64,000 bases of DNA from Nautilus pompilius (GCA_018389105.1 JACATO010001120.1:310001-374000); one strand, 5' to 3'; shown: positions 50,801 to 59,200, counted from the stretch's first letter. The notes: generated by a model not told the origin, from the sequence alone. Program-made: numbers and translations.

Positions 50801-53458
50801 TAATACTATTTCCATTTTTTTTAGTAAATACAAGTTCTTAAAAATAAAAAAAAAACTAGAAAATTGAAATTAAATATTTTTTAGGGTTGTGCCTAATCCT
50901 TTGATGTGCGAACGTTTTATTTTTGCCTTTTACAGTCAGGTTCAAACCACATCTTCATCAGAAGTTTTTCCCACTCAAAACAAGATCCCAGTAAATGTTA
51001 CCCTTGTTCCCATCAACACCTGTACCCAGCAGCACTGATTTTGCTGATCAATCACAACTGTTCTAATTATTAACTTAAATCGTTTCAGGTAAGTAAAAAT
51101 AGCTATTGTGTTAATGGTGTTACCTTTGCTCCAGCAAGTCCAGGAAATCCTGGTGCTCCTGGAGGTCCAGGAGCTCCTGGGTTACCTGGTGCACCTGGCT
51201 GGCCATCATTTCCACGTTGACCCTAAAATCGTAAACACAAATAGTTAATAATACTGCATGATCAGTTTGTAACCATAGTGACACAACTAAATAGATGAAT
51301 AAAAACAGCAGCGTATTATTTCAAATTCTATAGATTGTACAAAACCCTCATCTATGGGCGATGCAGAATTAAACTGAAAGAAGCTAATTTTCCTTTTTAA
51401 AAAAGTGAAATTCAAAATGTGGATTCTAACCGCACCCAGTCATAATTTTTTTCATATTTTTATAAAGCAAAGCACCCTTAAAAACAAACAATCAGCTCTG
51501 TATCTAAAGGTGTCTTTCTTCAGTTGTATTTATTATTTAATTAGTGTTTATTGCTGCAGGATGGGTGCAGGCTTTAAGAAGGGTGTACAGTAAAAAAAAA
51601 ACAACAACAAACTATAAAGTGTACAAATATGAAACTTGAAAGGTGTACAGACAAGCAGGTGAAACAATCAAGGTTTTGGACTGTTGTGTACAGATGCTGA
51701 GAGATGTGAACTCATCGTGGTTGGAACAGGTAATAAAATGTCCAACTTACCGCAGTTCCGGGGCTGCCTGTCTGTCCTTGCTCTCCTGGAGAACCACGTG
51801 ATCCTTGAAGGCCGGGAGCACCAGGGGCTCCTGGGGCTCCGGTGTTACCCTGGAAACATCAAAAAAAAACAACAACAACCTGTCAACTTCAGAAAAGAAA
51901 TATCAACGATTTTTCTGATAATTTATGAAAATACAACTAAGTCAGTCGGTCTAGAGAGAGAGTATTGTTATTATTATTATTACTGGTTGTGTCCAGTCGT
52001 CGTTTTCCTCCCTTATCTGGTAAACTGTGTAAAGAAAGTCTGGATGGAGCCTTGAGATGCTCGGGGCTGGAAAGTCAAACCTCATTAAGCACACGGCAAC
52101 GTCAAGTGTGACAGCATCTCCTGTCATCTCTGGTCGTTAGGCTATTACATCAGCATCCTTCGTCGTCAACCAGATATTATATATATAAAAAACAAACTAA
52201 CCTTTTCTCCGTGAGCTCCGTTTTCACCTGCAGATCCGGGCCTCCCACGGAATCCCTAATGAATACACACAACACAACAATTCACTCCTCTGTAACTGGG
52301 GATAAACTGGTACACACGAAGGGGGCTGTTAGAATGTCGCAATATTCTTCTGACAGTTTAGCTTTAGATATTTGAAAATAAGGAAAAACACATATATTCC
52401 ACTTTAAATCCATAACCAGAGAGGAGGAAGTTGGGGGGGAGGGGGAAGTGGACACGAACAAACAAACTATCATTACTATTATTATTGTTGTAAATTCGTT
52501 GGAAACACCTTTTTTTATTATTATTATTATCGTAAGGTAAAGGTTGGAGTGATCTTCAAGTAAGGCCCACTAAAAAAAGAAGGTGGTGGTGGGGGGTACA
52601 TCTTTAAATAAGAGGGTTCTCGTGAAAGCCGTCTGTTCCCTATTGATTAAAGCTGTGTACGTACCCTGTGACCTTTTTGGCCAGGAAGTCCTGGAATTCC
52701 ACCCGGGCCACGATGTCCCTGTCAAACAGATAAGAAGGTAAAATGAGCAGGAAACAAGAAATCTTTAAACGACGAAATAGAAGAGGAAGAAGAAAAAGTA
52801 CTTTCAGTTTGTTCGAAGAAATTTCGAACCAGTTTGCGATAATTTTAAAATTTCAAATAATAATAATAATAATAACATAAAATAATAATAATAATAATAA
52901 TTCCCAAAATAAAATCCGGTTGTCCCTTTGTTTCTGTCATCCCCCGTCGTTTCGGATCTTTTTGTTCTTTATCACCTTAATATCATATATATATACCTGT
53001 TGTAAGTATTCACAATAGCAAACCGCTATCAGAACCGTAAAAAAATAGAGAAAAGAAATCAAAACAAAAAATAATAAGCTCATATGCAAAATAAGTTAAA
53101 TAAATAATTAGATGTAAAGTTGGAGTATTTGAAATTGTAATTGTTCTTACCGGGGGTCCGGTCAAGCCACGCGCGCCTGTGTCTCCGTCACGGCCGACGT
53201 CTCCCTGCAACACAAGAGAGAAGTCTGATAACCGGTGTGTGGTTTGGTCTGTGACTGTTTAAGTAGAGAAACTGTAATTCTACAGCGTGTCTGAGAACAG
53301 CCAGAGTGACGCATCCCCATCCTCCCCTTTCCCGGTGAAAGTAGGGAGGGAAGAACATGGGCATTTCAAATAATAATAATAAGAATAATAATAATCGCTA
53401 CTTACGTCTTGTCCTGGTAAACCAGGTGCTCCTGGGGTCCACGGGGGACCTGATGACC
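20693..53458 (-). CDS. Fibrillar procollagen alpha chain (5' end missing)
   Basis: Forty-two in-frame exons encode about 1,240 residues. Order: about 325 Gly-X-Y triplets (exons 1-35), a C-telopeptide (36), a 21-nt exon (37), then the COLFI C-propeptide (38-42) and TAA. Helix exons are all phase 0, start with a whole Gly codon and have lengths that are multiples of 9 (36, 45, 54, 72, 99, 108, 144, 162, 216), except exon 1. This is the classic fibrillar-collagen gene structure. The product would trimerise through the C-propeptide in the ER and form extracellular fibrils. The helical cross-link lysines are seen as GQKGHRG (exon 3) and GSKGDKG (exons 30/31). Vertebrate chains have 1014 helix residues; about 975 are here, so roughly the first 36-39 plus the N-propeptide and signal peptide are missing. 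Oddities are listed per exon. Clade A is likely; a one-to-one orthologue cannot be named. Confidence 0.96.
21210..21535 (-). repeat. tRNA-derived SINE in collagen intron 41
   Basis: Minus-strand reading starts GGTCAATAGTTTAGTGGTAC. TAGTTTAGTGG fits the RNA polymerase III A box (TRGYNNARNNG) without mismatch, and GAGTTTAAATCCC 32 bases later resembles the B box (GGTTCGANTCC). A body of about 250 bp follows, as in tRNA-derived SINEs. The 3' end is uncertain; I set it where similarity to such a body becomes unclear. Confidence 0.75.
21835..22029 (-). CDS. Collagen exon 41, COLFI with N-glycan site
   Basis: 195 nt, 65 residues. Begins [20 protein letters not shown], then [14 protein letters not shown]; ends YRVNIDGCQ. 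Holds Cys6 (YRC) and Cys7 (DGC). The NVT sequon is where the conserved N-glycan of procollagen C-propeptides (QNITYHC) sits. Confidence 0.95.
22539..22613 (-). CDS. Collagen exon 40, COLFI
   Basis: 75 nt: [16 protein letters not shown] then [18 protein letters not shown] corresponds to the KHVWFGESM segment of vertebrate C-propeptides. Confidence 0.93.
23326..23429 (-). CDS. Collagen exon 39, COLFI Ca-binding segment
   Basis: Completes Gly and reads [20 protein letters not shown] followed by [14 protein letters not shown]. Calcium ligands Asp and Asn of DPN and the later Asp keep vertebrate spacing (DPNQGCNLDA). Cys3 is replaced by Leu, while Cys4 (VYC) and Cys5 (ETC) remain. Donor GTAAAT. 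Confidence 0.95.
23867..24053 (-). CDS. Collagen exon 38, start of COLFI domain
   Basis: 62 codons plus one base. It begins [20 protein letters not shown] and ends [11 protein letters not shown], with [17 protein letters not shown] between; PDGS-ENPA-TC-DL is the COLFI signature holding Cys1. Two extra cysteines (TACHNIGC) lie upstream. Cys2 of vertebrate chains (KMCHSDW) is replaced by Gln (LIQNNYK). The acceptor could be the AG at 24058 or the one at 24054; only the latter keeps phase 0. Confidence 0.9.
25124..25144 (-). CDS. Collagen exon 37, 21-nt micro-exon
   Basis: Reads LNDEPAS in phase 0 with a pyrimidine-rich acceptor ending CATGTATCAG and donor GTAAGT. It supplies the acidic DE expected just after YY, where BMP-1/tolloid proteases cut vertebrate procollagens (before Asp). 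The cut is inferred. Confidence 0.8.
26108..26176 (-). CDS. Collagen exon 36, C-telopeptide
   Basis: 69 nt, 23 residues: [14 protein letters not shown] continuing AVKGPDPYY. It starts on Gly but leaves the triplet pattern. The Lys four residues before YY is the likely telopeptide cross-link lysine, and the YY matches the YYRA end of vertebrate C-telopeptides. Confidence 0.92.
27006..27041 (-). CDS. Collagen exon 35 (end of triple helix)
   Basis: 36 nt, [12 protein letters not shown]. The terminal GPP repeats form the usual helix-nucleating end of a fibrillar collagen. Confidence 0.94.
27788..27823 (-). CDS. Collagen exon 34
   Basis: 36 nt, [12 protein letters not shown]; the GKDG motif occurs at a similar distance from the helix end in vertebrate type I chains. 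Confidence 0.92.
27976..28047 (-). CDS. Collagen exon 33
   Basis: 72 nt, eight triplets: [16 protein letters not shown] then GPPGPPGPS. Confidence 0.94.
28935..28988 (-). CDS. Collagen exon 32
   Basis: 54 nt, [18 protein letters not shown]. Confidence 0.95.
29503..29556 (-). CDS. Collagen exon 31
   Basis: 54 nt, [18 protein letters not shown]; contains a Trp in an X position, which does not break the triplet pattern. Confidence 0.95.
29740..30025. repeat. Candidate interspersed repeat in intron 30
   Basis: A GC-richer island in AT-rich intron, from CTTCCGTACCCCTTATGGCG to a CACACCCCC-rich end. Sharp composition edges suggest an inserted element. No coding, tRNA promoter or terminal repeat was recognised. 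Confidence 0.4.
30335..30605 (-). repeat. Candidate SINE, tRNA-Ser-like head
   Basis: On the minus strand the region starts with TTCAGCGATTATCTCACTGG then ACTGCTAAAGTC, which resembles the anticodon arm of tRNA-Ser (GGACTGCTAAA). About 250 bp of unique-looking body follows. The A and B boxes are poorly preserved, so the assignment is tentative. Confidence 0.35.
30685..30738 (-). CDS. Collagen exon 30 (C-terminal cross-link Lys)
   Basis: 54 nt, [18 protein letters not shown]. The last Lys has exactly 84 helix residues after it, the same as the helical cross-link lysine K930 of vertebrate type I chains. Confidence 0.95.
31573..31626 (-). CDS. Collagen exon 29
   Basis: 54 nt, [18 protein letters not shown]; donor GTATGT. 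Confidence 0.95.
31971..32024 (-). CDS. Collagen exon 28
   Basis: 54 nt, [18 protein letters not shown]. Confidence 0.95.
32537..32644 (-). CDS. Collagen exon 27
   Basis: 108 nt, 12 triplets: [18 protein letters not shown] then [18 protein letters not shown]. Confidence 0.95.
33148..33404 (+). repeat. Tandem triplication, 89-bp unit
   Basis: Copies at 33148-33226 (79 bp), 33227-33315 (89 bp) and 33316-33404 (89 bp). Copies 2 and 3 are identical or nearly so. Copy 1 differs by about ten single-base losses, mostly in short homopolymers. Lies in collagen intron 26. Confidence 0.93.
33405..33640 (-). repeat. Candidate tRNA-derived SINE body
   Basis: On the minus strand, ACACACGAGTTCAAACCTTA carries a B-box-like GAGTTCAAACC, and sequence on both sides is GC-richer than the intron. 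It adjoins the 89-bp triplication, which may be part of the same element. The A box is unclear. Confidence 0.4.
34256..34363 (-). CDS. Collagen exon 26
   Basis: 108 nt, 12 triplets: [18 protein letters not shown] then [18 protein letters not shown]. Confidence 0.95.
34592..34699 (-). CDS. Collagen exon 25
   Basis: 108 nt, 12 triplets: [18 protein letters not shown] then [18 protein letters not shown]. Confidence 0.95.
34700..37446. other. Collagen intron 24 (largest)
   Basis: 2.75 kb. Apart from the GA/CT block it is AT-rich with nothing recognisable. Confidence 0.7.
36036..37090. repeat. Low-complexity GA block then scrambled CT block
   Basis: 36036-36270 is almost pure GA/GGA; 36290-37090 is CT-rich with irregular CG, ATC and AG insertions. 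The two halves are complementary in composition, giving an inverted arrangement inside collagen intron 24. Long translated frames here are purely repeat-derived Ser/Leu/Arg/Glu-rich peptides. Confidence 0.9.
37447..37554 (-). CDS. Collagen exon 24
   Basis: 108 nt, 12 triplets: [18 protein letters not shown] then [18 protein letters not shown]. The next intron is the largest in the gene and holds the GA/CT block. Confidence 0.95.
38768..38929 (-). CDS. Collagen exon 23
   Basis: 162 nt, 18 triplets, a classic 3x54 exon. Begins [18 protein letters not shown] and ends [12 protein letters not shown]. Confidence 0.95.
39358..39465 (-). CDS. Collagen exon 22
   Basis: 108 nt, 12 triplets: [18 protein letters not shown] then [18 protein letters not shown]. 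Confidence 0.95.
40126..40341 (-). CDS. Collagen exon 21 (216 nt, Gly to Ala)
   Basis: 24 triplets, double the 108-nt size, so probably two fused exons. It begins [18 protein letters not shown] and ends GTPGLQ. In [16 protein letters not shown] the Gly expected after GQR is Ala (GCT, 40240-40242), one base from GGT. This is the only Gly loss apart from exon 1. Confidence 0.95.
40943..40996 (-). CDS. Collagen exon 20 (GLPGER motif)
   Basis: 54 nt, [24 protein letters not shown], if the proline is hydroxylated, is the GLOGER type of integrin I-domain binding motif known in vertebrate fibrillar collagens. Whether it works here is unknown. Confidence 0.95.
41396..41449 (-). CDS. Collagen exon 19
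   Basis: 54 nt, [18 protein letters not shown]. Confidence 0.95.
41629..41727 (-). CDS. Collagen exon 18
   Basis: 99 nt, 11 triplets: [18 protein letters not shown] then [15 protein letters not shown]. Confidence 0.95.
42462..42560 (-). CDS. Collagen exon 17
   Basis: 99 nt, 11 triplets: [18 protein letters not shown] then [15 protein letters not shown]. Confidence 0.95.
42561..45001. other. Collagen introns 15 and 16
   Basis: AT-rich, carrying exon 16 (43787-43840) between them. Contains an AAATA run near 44078-44105; no extra exon or transposon was seen. Confidence 0.6.
43787..43840 (-). CDS. Collagen exon 16
   Basis: 54 nt, [18 protein letters not shown]. Confidence 0.95.
45002..45109 (-). 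CDS. Collagen exon 15
   Basis: 108 nt, 12 triplets: [18 protein letters not shown] then [18 protein letters not shown]. Confidence 0.95.
45586..45684 (-). CDS. Collagen exon 14
   Basis: 99 nt, 11 triplets: [18 protein letters not shown] then [15 protein letters not shown]. Confidence 0.95.
46163..46216 (-). CDS. Collagen exon 13
   Basis: 54 nt, [18 protein letters not shown]. Confidence 0.95.
46860..46904 (-). CDS. Collagen exon 12
   Basis: 45 nt, [15 protein letters not shown]; the only 45-nt exon seen, a standard fibrillar-collagen size (54 minus one triplet). Confidence 0.95.
46905..47819. other. Collagen intron 11 with antisense open frame
   Basis: A plus-strand open frame runs from 46777 through exon 12 into this intron up to 47310 (177 codons). 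It has Cys pairs ([18 protein letters not shown]) but no family I recognise. A poly-A run lies at 47731-47748. Confidence 0.4.
47820..47927 (-). CDS. Collagen exon 11
   Basis: 108 nt, 12 triplets: [18 protein letters not shown] then [18 protein letters not shown]. Confidence 0.95.
48414..48467 (-). CDS. Collagen exon 10
   Basis: 54 nt, [18 protein letters not shown]. Confidence 0.95.
48909..49016 (-). CDS. Collagen exon 9
   Basis: 108 nt, 12 triplets: [18 protein letters not shown] then [18 protein letters not shown]. Confidence 0.95.
49481..49579 (-). CDS. Collagen exon 8
   Basis: 99 nt, 11 triplets: [18 protein letters not shown], then [15 protein letters not shown]. Donor GTGAGT. Confidence 0.95.
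49920..50063 (-). CDS. Collagen exon 7 (144 nt, fused size)
   Basis: 16 triplets beginning [18 protein letters not shown] and ending [12 protein letters not shown]. The length equals 99+45, so this looks like a fusion of two ancestral exons by intron loss. Confidence 0.95.
50064..51123. other. Collagen intron 6
   Basis: About 1.06 kb of AT-rich sequence without repeats or extra Gly-X-Y exons. Confidence 0.6.
51124..51222 (-). CDS. Collagen exon 6
   Basis: 99 nt, 11 triplets: [18 protein letters not shown] followed by [15 protein letters not shown]. Confidence 0.95.
51751..51849 (-). CDS. Collagen exon 5
   Basis: 99 nt, 11 triplets: [18 protein letters not shown] followed by [15 protein letters not shown]. 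Confidence 0.95.
52202..52255 (-). CDS. Collagen exon 4
   Basis: 54 nt, [18 protein letters not shown]. The donor is GTTAGT, a weaker variant of the usual GTAAGT used elsewhere in this gene. Confidence 0.94.
52665..52718 (-). CDS. Collagen exon 3 (N-terminal cross-link Lys)
   Basis: 54 nt, [18 protein letters not shown]. With the next exon it gives [11 protein letters not shown], the counterpart of GLPGMKGHRGF round the helical cross-link lysine (K87) of vertebrate type I collagen. Confidence 0.95.
53151..53204 (-). CDS. Collagen exon 2
   Basis: 54 nt, [18 protein letters not shown]; donor GTAAGA, acceptor TTGCAG. Charged, Asp/Arg-rich triplets. Confidence 0.95.
53406..53458 (-). CDS. Collagen exon 1 of window (anomalous, 53 nt)
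   Basis: Donor GTAAGT, acceptor ATTTTAG. It reads two bases then [17 protein letters not shown]. Exon length is one base short of 54, and Trp (TGG, 53439-53441) sits where Gly is required. Position counting puts it inside the helix about 50 residues before the first cross-link Lys. Either a base is missing/misread in the assembly, or this is a real imperfection or a split-codon junction exon. Confidence 0.75.
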
Positions 53459-53715
53459 CTAAAATAAATAGATGAAAAAAATTGGTATTTATTCAGAGAG
53501 AGAGAGAGAACATTACTTAAATAGTCAAATAGTCCCACCTGTATAAGAGTTCTTTTAAAAATGTATAGTTCATATGGCGCGGACGCTCACCTGGAAAAAC
53601 TACTGCTTCGGTGGGTTGTTGTCCTGCTGTTGTTAGCGCGGGTTAGGTTTCCATAGTAAACTTACGCAGCAAACAATATTGGTGCAGCACAAGATATACT
53701 AATGCTGACTGCATA

Positions 53716-53787
53716 ATAATAAATAATAATAATAATAATAATAATATTAATAATAATAATAATAATAATATAATAATAATAATAATG
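53716..53787 (+). repeat. AAT microsatellite
   Basis: About 70 bases of AAT units with two interruptions, 5' of collagen exon 1. Confidence 0.9.
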
Positions 53788-55600
53788 GATGCTATGAATT
53801 TCCACCGGTCAACTAAGCAGATTCTATTTTGCTACAAATCTCTCTGGGGGAGCTCAGGCCATCAGCGGCTGAGAAAACTTTCCGTGCGCCATTATTAAGC
53901 ACATCCGGTCTTTCCCAGATGGAGATATCTCCATTCCACCACCAGAACAAAACCCATCTAGCGTTTCGGTTACTGGAAACACGTTAGCCGGTGCTCGCTT
54001 CGTTTTTCCGATCAAAAGACTGCCGCGATTTTATGTTTTATCCGGGGAAGGATAAAAAAATAAAAAAAAATCAAAAACGAGGTCGTGGGGTGCAAACTTC
54101 AGAGTAATGAGATGCGTGGTAATTGGTAGTAAAATAGGACGACAAACGGAGTAGAACAATGGCTACGTTCTATTGTTGTTTTACCGTTTTCATGCTCCCG
54201 ACAATATAATCTACCGTGAAGATTTTTTTTTTTAATAATTCATGAATACATCCAACTTTTAGTAGCCGTCCACGTGAGCGGCGTTTTATCAGGTGCGGAT
54301 CTGATGCGAAATTATGTATCTTTTCTGAAATAATGGGAAAAAAGAACGTGTATGGATTCTCCGGTTACAGCTTGAAAACGTCAATAGGTTTGTCACACCG
54401 CAGCCAGTCGATGATGAATGGCGCACGTCCGTCGATTCATAGAACAAAGAGGATTGATGGAGGAGGCTCTGGTGTCTGGACCAGCGGATGATGTCGTCTT
54501 TCTGCTTAGGTAGGCTCGCCTGCTGATCTTTTCCGTGCGCGTCGCGAAGATTCGCGGTCTCATAGCACGAAATAGTGATATGTATGATTACGTGTGTCTA
54601 TAATTTTTTAACCTTAGTGTAGTTTGATAAATGGCAACAACAATGGGCGAACGAGTACCCTTGTCCCTAAAACCGCTGCTTCAGAGATCTATGATGGGTG
54701 AGTTGGGGGGGGCTCAAACACCCACTGGTCTCCGCTACCTGCTGGAGAGATGTTTGCGGAAGAATTCAGAAGCTTAACTTTAAGATGGCGCTTAGCTCAG
54801 AGATGAGAGAACGGCTTCGGTGAACTCCAGATAGACGCGTCAGACTAAAAGATGACAAACGAATCGAGTCTCTGCTTCAGGCGATCGGATATCGGACCCT
54901 GTATCGTCTCACCTGGCTCCCCTTGTCTCAGCCTTGAACCAGCGCTTTAGTATTCCTGATCATATGCTGCGACTAATTTCATAGATGTATTCTTTCAGTA
55001 GGTGGTTTGTTTGCCTTAGTTGCTGGGTGAAGGCCCAGACCCACTCAGCCCAGACAACATATCGCCTGAAGACTTTACACGCTGGCACAGCATCTTCGGT
55101 GAATGCACCAACTCAGGCGGACTAAAATCTTAGTTGTTCTGAATAATAAATGCTTAGAATTTTTATCCTCACTTTCCTGCTCTCCTCAGCATCCTGTTGC
55201 CTTTATTAGACACATGAAACAAACTCTGCTCCTCGTATTTCAGAGTTTAATTAATTACTAACCTTATCTTTTTTTCCCCCCACAACTAACCCGTATCTAA
55301 TTAACTTCTATTATCTTTTTGCTGACATCCTTCAGAAAACTTTCTAAAATCTTGATAAAATCCAACAAAAGCGACCAACATAAGTTGAGTTGGTCGGATC
55401 ATTCTTAGAATTCTAGGGAGGAGGAGCTGGTCAAGGAACTGATCAGGAATCTTCGTTCGGTTTATCAAAGCATTTTTGTTTTTTAAATCGTCTTGTATTT
55501 CTAGTTTAAAGATTTTTTTTTTAAAAATCTGACTTTGATATAAACAGTTCGGGTTCTTCCGGGTCTTAAAGTAGCCCGACGGGAGGGGACATGGTCACAG
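53788..55600. other. No supported gene; expected 5' collagen territory
   Basis: GC-richer and CpG-containing relative to the introns to its left. I searched both strands for Gly-X-Y, von Willebrand C or laminin-G type exons and for a signal peptide and found none. Confidence 0.5.
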
Positions 55601-55609
55601 AGAGGCTGG

Positions 55610-56240
55610 TATCGACCTCAGCTATACGCAGGAGACTGCATGAAAGATGGCTCAGGCGAGACGATTCCTGTTGCGTATCTCTTCGACCTGCCGTCATAAA
55701 CAGGCAAGGTTGAAGTGGAGCCGTGAATAAGTTGCTTGGACCCCGCGTGACTGGAGCCCCGTTCTCCAGACTGGCGAATCAAGGTGTAGTAGCCTTCAAA
55801 CCGACCTGCGGCATGCACTCATTTGGAAGGAACATCATATAGATGAATCACTGCGGTAGTGTGGGTGTAATTGGTCGAGACAGAGACCTCAGTGAGTGGG
55901 CCTAAAGATCCGCATCTGTGCTAAGAATTTTCCTTAATTCCAATAAGCTATCGCAGGGAGATTCTGGATGCCTATGTCAGAACTCAACTGCGGCTTGGAT
56001 ACCTTTATTTTAATAGACGATCCACAATCTGTTAACATCATCGAGACCAGATCCCTGCCCAATGATATGGCCAGCATGCTGTTTGGAATGCTTTAGAAAG
56101 ACATTTCTCCAACAGCCCTCCATTATCACTCCGAGCGCTTCAACCTTTTCTGATAAGACAACAGACTCCATCGTGCCCTTCTCTCCTCGTTTGAACCGTC
56201 ACAAGCAGCATCCAAGGACGCTGTAAGTCAGGTATTAATT
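55610..56240 (+). mobile_element. Decayed Tc1-like transposase copy
   Basis: Plus-strand fragments in several frames: KQARLKWSRE and WTPRDWSPVLQTGESR (55700-55780, family QARL-WAR-H--WT--DW--VLFTDESRF), ILDAYVR near 55957, and GLDTFILIDDPQS near 55995 (family GD-FI-MDDNARPH). Then come VWNALERHFSNSPPLSLRAL (56080-56140, family VWNALGRRI--R-PPP-TLRALQ) and a short C-terminal tail to about 56235. Several stops and frame changes are present and catalytic Asp contexts are altered. It is a different lineage from the copy at 15.1-15.7 kb (PPP-LRALQ versus DELCNMIQ-type C-terminus). Confidence 0.78.
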
Positions 56241-59200
56241 TTTTACCGTCTATATTTTAAGGGTTTGTTTTTTAATACCCTGATTCGGTTGCACCTGTTT
56301 CTTTTAACATCCTCTTTATTCGTAATTTAACCGTTCCTCTAAAGGATTTAGCGTTGACCGTTCGGTAAATACAACGCTAATCGCTTCACACGAGTCCTGT
56401 TGGCTGCGTGAAATCGACGTGAAAACAACAATATCCCAGTCACGCGCGTACCTTAAGCATCCTGACTCGGACCTCAAGCGAACGAACTTTGGTTTCCTGG
56501 TACGATCCATCACCGCAATCTGTCGAAAGCGATATGCGCTGACCGATACCGTCATCCCCGAATTCTTTCTTCTCTGACTTGATTCCGTGTACGCCGGATG
56601 TGACAACGCAGCTAACCGCAGCAAAGTCGCTTCTGACCGGAAGATCTACAAACTTTGCGCGACGCCCGGTCGGGTGGGTCAGGTGCTCGCCGCGGAGTGA
56701 TGGGCGATAAATGGAACCCGGTACGGTCCAGCCGCTAAAACGTCGTATCACCGCCTGTCAGAAGTTGTTTTCTTCCTTCCGCGTGAGAGATCTTTTGTTT
56801 TAGGAATTTAATTACACTGTCAGGAGGTAGACGGGTTGCTTTTAAACGGTAATCCAGATATTTCCAAAGAAGATGATCAATCGGATTCCTATCAGAGCTT
56901 TGGTGGTGGGGTCGATTCCTCTCCTAAAGCGTGATTTCACGAGAGATGTCGTGTAGCAGGCATCCTCTTCCTTAAAACTATGATGGTAAAATCTCAGTGC
57001 GTCTCGCTGGTGCAGCAATAAAGAGACGAGTCTTTGAAATGGCTTTTCGGCCGGGATAACTGAGTCGACTTTTCTCAAACGATCAATTCTGTTGTTTCCT
57101 TACCCATCGTGCGAGAGGGTGCTAGTTATCTTCTCACGTTAGCGTAGCAGTGCACTGTATTGATGGGCGCGCGCGTCTCAACCCCCGTGGACACCGCCGC
57201 GCCACCCTTCCCTTTGAAAAGCCACGCGTTTCCCCACCTAGTGTGGCGCCGTTCGGCGCGCGGGGGGGGGAACCATCCAGGGAGATGACGGGAAGCCACG
57301 ACAAAGGGCGAAAGGCGCGATTTGCGACGGCAGCTGGTGGTCTGCACGCGGGCGAAGAAGGGTAACTCTCGCCCCTCCCACCACCACCACCCCCCGGTGC
57401 ATCACCGTCCTTCGAGAGGGACTCACGCCCGCCAAGGTCGGGTAGAACGACGGTCGACGGAGGGCTCGGGGTGTGCACTAAGTGGGCGCGTCCACCCTGT
57501 GACTGATTTTCTCTTCTGGCATTCGAGCTACAGTTAGAGTCGACAGTAAACCAATGCAGAGACTTGGGCCATCGAGAGGAGCGAGTAACGGTAAGCCCAC
57601 TCTTCCGGTTTGCACGCGAATCACACGCAGCAGTGAGTTCAGACAGGTAGTTTTTTAAAGCGTAAGGGTCGTGGGAGCTACGGACGACCAGGTGGGGAGG
57701 CCTGACATCTATCGCAGACGGTTTAGCCAGCAGCCGTAACGATACCCCCGATGGCCCCTTTCTGAAGCGTCATAACCTGCCGGGTTCTCCTGGCCAATCG
57801 ACACGATAAAGGGATAATTCCTACCGATGATGATCAGTGCTCTGGATTTACCCAAAAGGCGCAGGTTCCGGGTCTGTTTCTGAAATAAAATCCTGATAGT
57901 CCAACCGATGGTGTGGCATCGGAATCTATGGCCAGCGCGAACGCGCCTCCGCTTATCGCAGATCTACTTTCTCTTCTGGCTAACGACCAAAGTTCGCCAA
58001 ATCCGTGTTCTCAGACTGCTATAGTGAACAGCGAAAATGCCGAGAAATGCTAACAATGTGAAATGGTTTATGACTTATAATATGTGATGCGGGCTTATTC
58101 ACTTATTTTCTTAGATGTAATTTGTTCAATAGCAGAATTAAGATAAAAGAAGAAGAGAAAATGTTTAAAGTAAGAGAAGTTTGGAGTCGTAAGTCGTTTG
58201 CTGCATTCTATTGGTTATCTGTCAGAGGATCAGCTACTTCTTGGTGACGAAACAAGAAATCGTTGATCCCTGCTTAGCCGAATATCAGGAGTTGCGGATT
58301 AAACCTAGCGGTCAGTCAGAAGTAGTGACGTCACAGGCGGAGACAACTGAGGCAGTTCCTTCCTCGGCTGCTCGCATCGTGCGGTCTGCTTTGTTGTCCC
58401 GGTACATCTCGTCTACGCTCAGCCCGTTCAGCTAACTTGCCAAACGTTCCGGGAGCACTCGGGCGCGCAGGGGTTAAATAAAGAATTTCCGCAGTAGCGT
58501 ATTTTGTACTTCGCTCTTTTAGTTATCGAATTATCGAATATTTTCCATCCCGTAGCAGTACAGATTCGTGACTACATATAATAAGAAAAGCAGGCTCGGA
58601 GATGGCTGTTACTGGGCTCTGACAGAAGAGGCAGTCAGTACATATTAAGAACATTTGTACGACATGAGTAAGAACAGTGTCAGATTACCTGACAAGAACG
58701 TTTCCAAGAACAAGAAATTAACATATTCTTAAATAATGTCCGTGAGTCATACTTATCCGTACATAAACATAATTAGACTACACCGTTAAAGTTGGGGGGG
58801 AGAGAAAACCTCCATATTTAGAGGGGAAAACGAAAGCTTACAGATTTAGATTTAACTTAAGTGGCTGTTATAGCATAAATAAGAGGATTATAATTAACAA
58901 TAAACTATTTGCCTGAACTTAAATCTTGGATAATTCATCAAAATAACTATTCTTGTCCTTTATACCGGCTTGCATTATATAAGTTCATTTGTCAACAAAA
59001 GCAGGTACTTGGACTTTGTAACTGTTCAAAATAGCAAAGATGTACTGCAATGTGTGACATCATCATCATCATTGATCGATTGATTCCATGCCACTAATGT
59101 TCAATAGATTACAGGCGGGTCAGTTTGCCGGCGACATTATTCCTTTTTACAGAAGAGTTCTTGCTTTTAATGGAACAATAAGTCACAACCCAAAGAATTT

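Noticed and set aside
57126-57537. Five overlapping open frames in CpG-rich DNA
   Set aside because: GC-rich sequence lacks stop codons by composition; no domain seen on any frame.
57770-57800. GQENPAG-like peptide considered as a missing collagen exon
   Set aside because: Not a Gly-X-Y series and no acceptor or donor flanks it.
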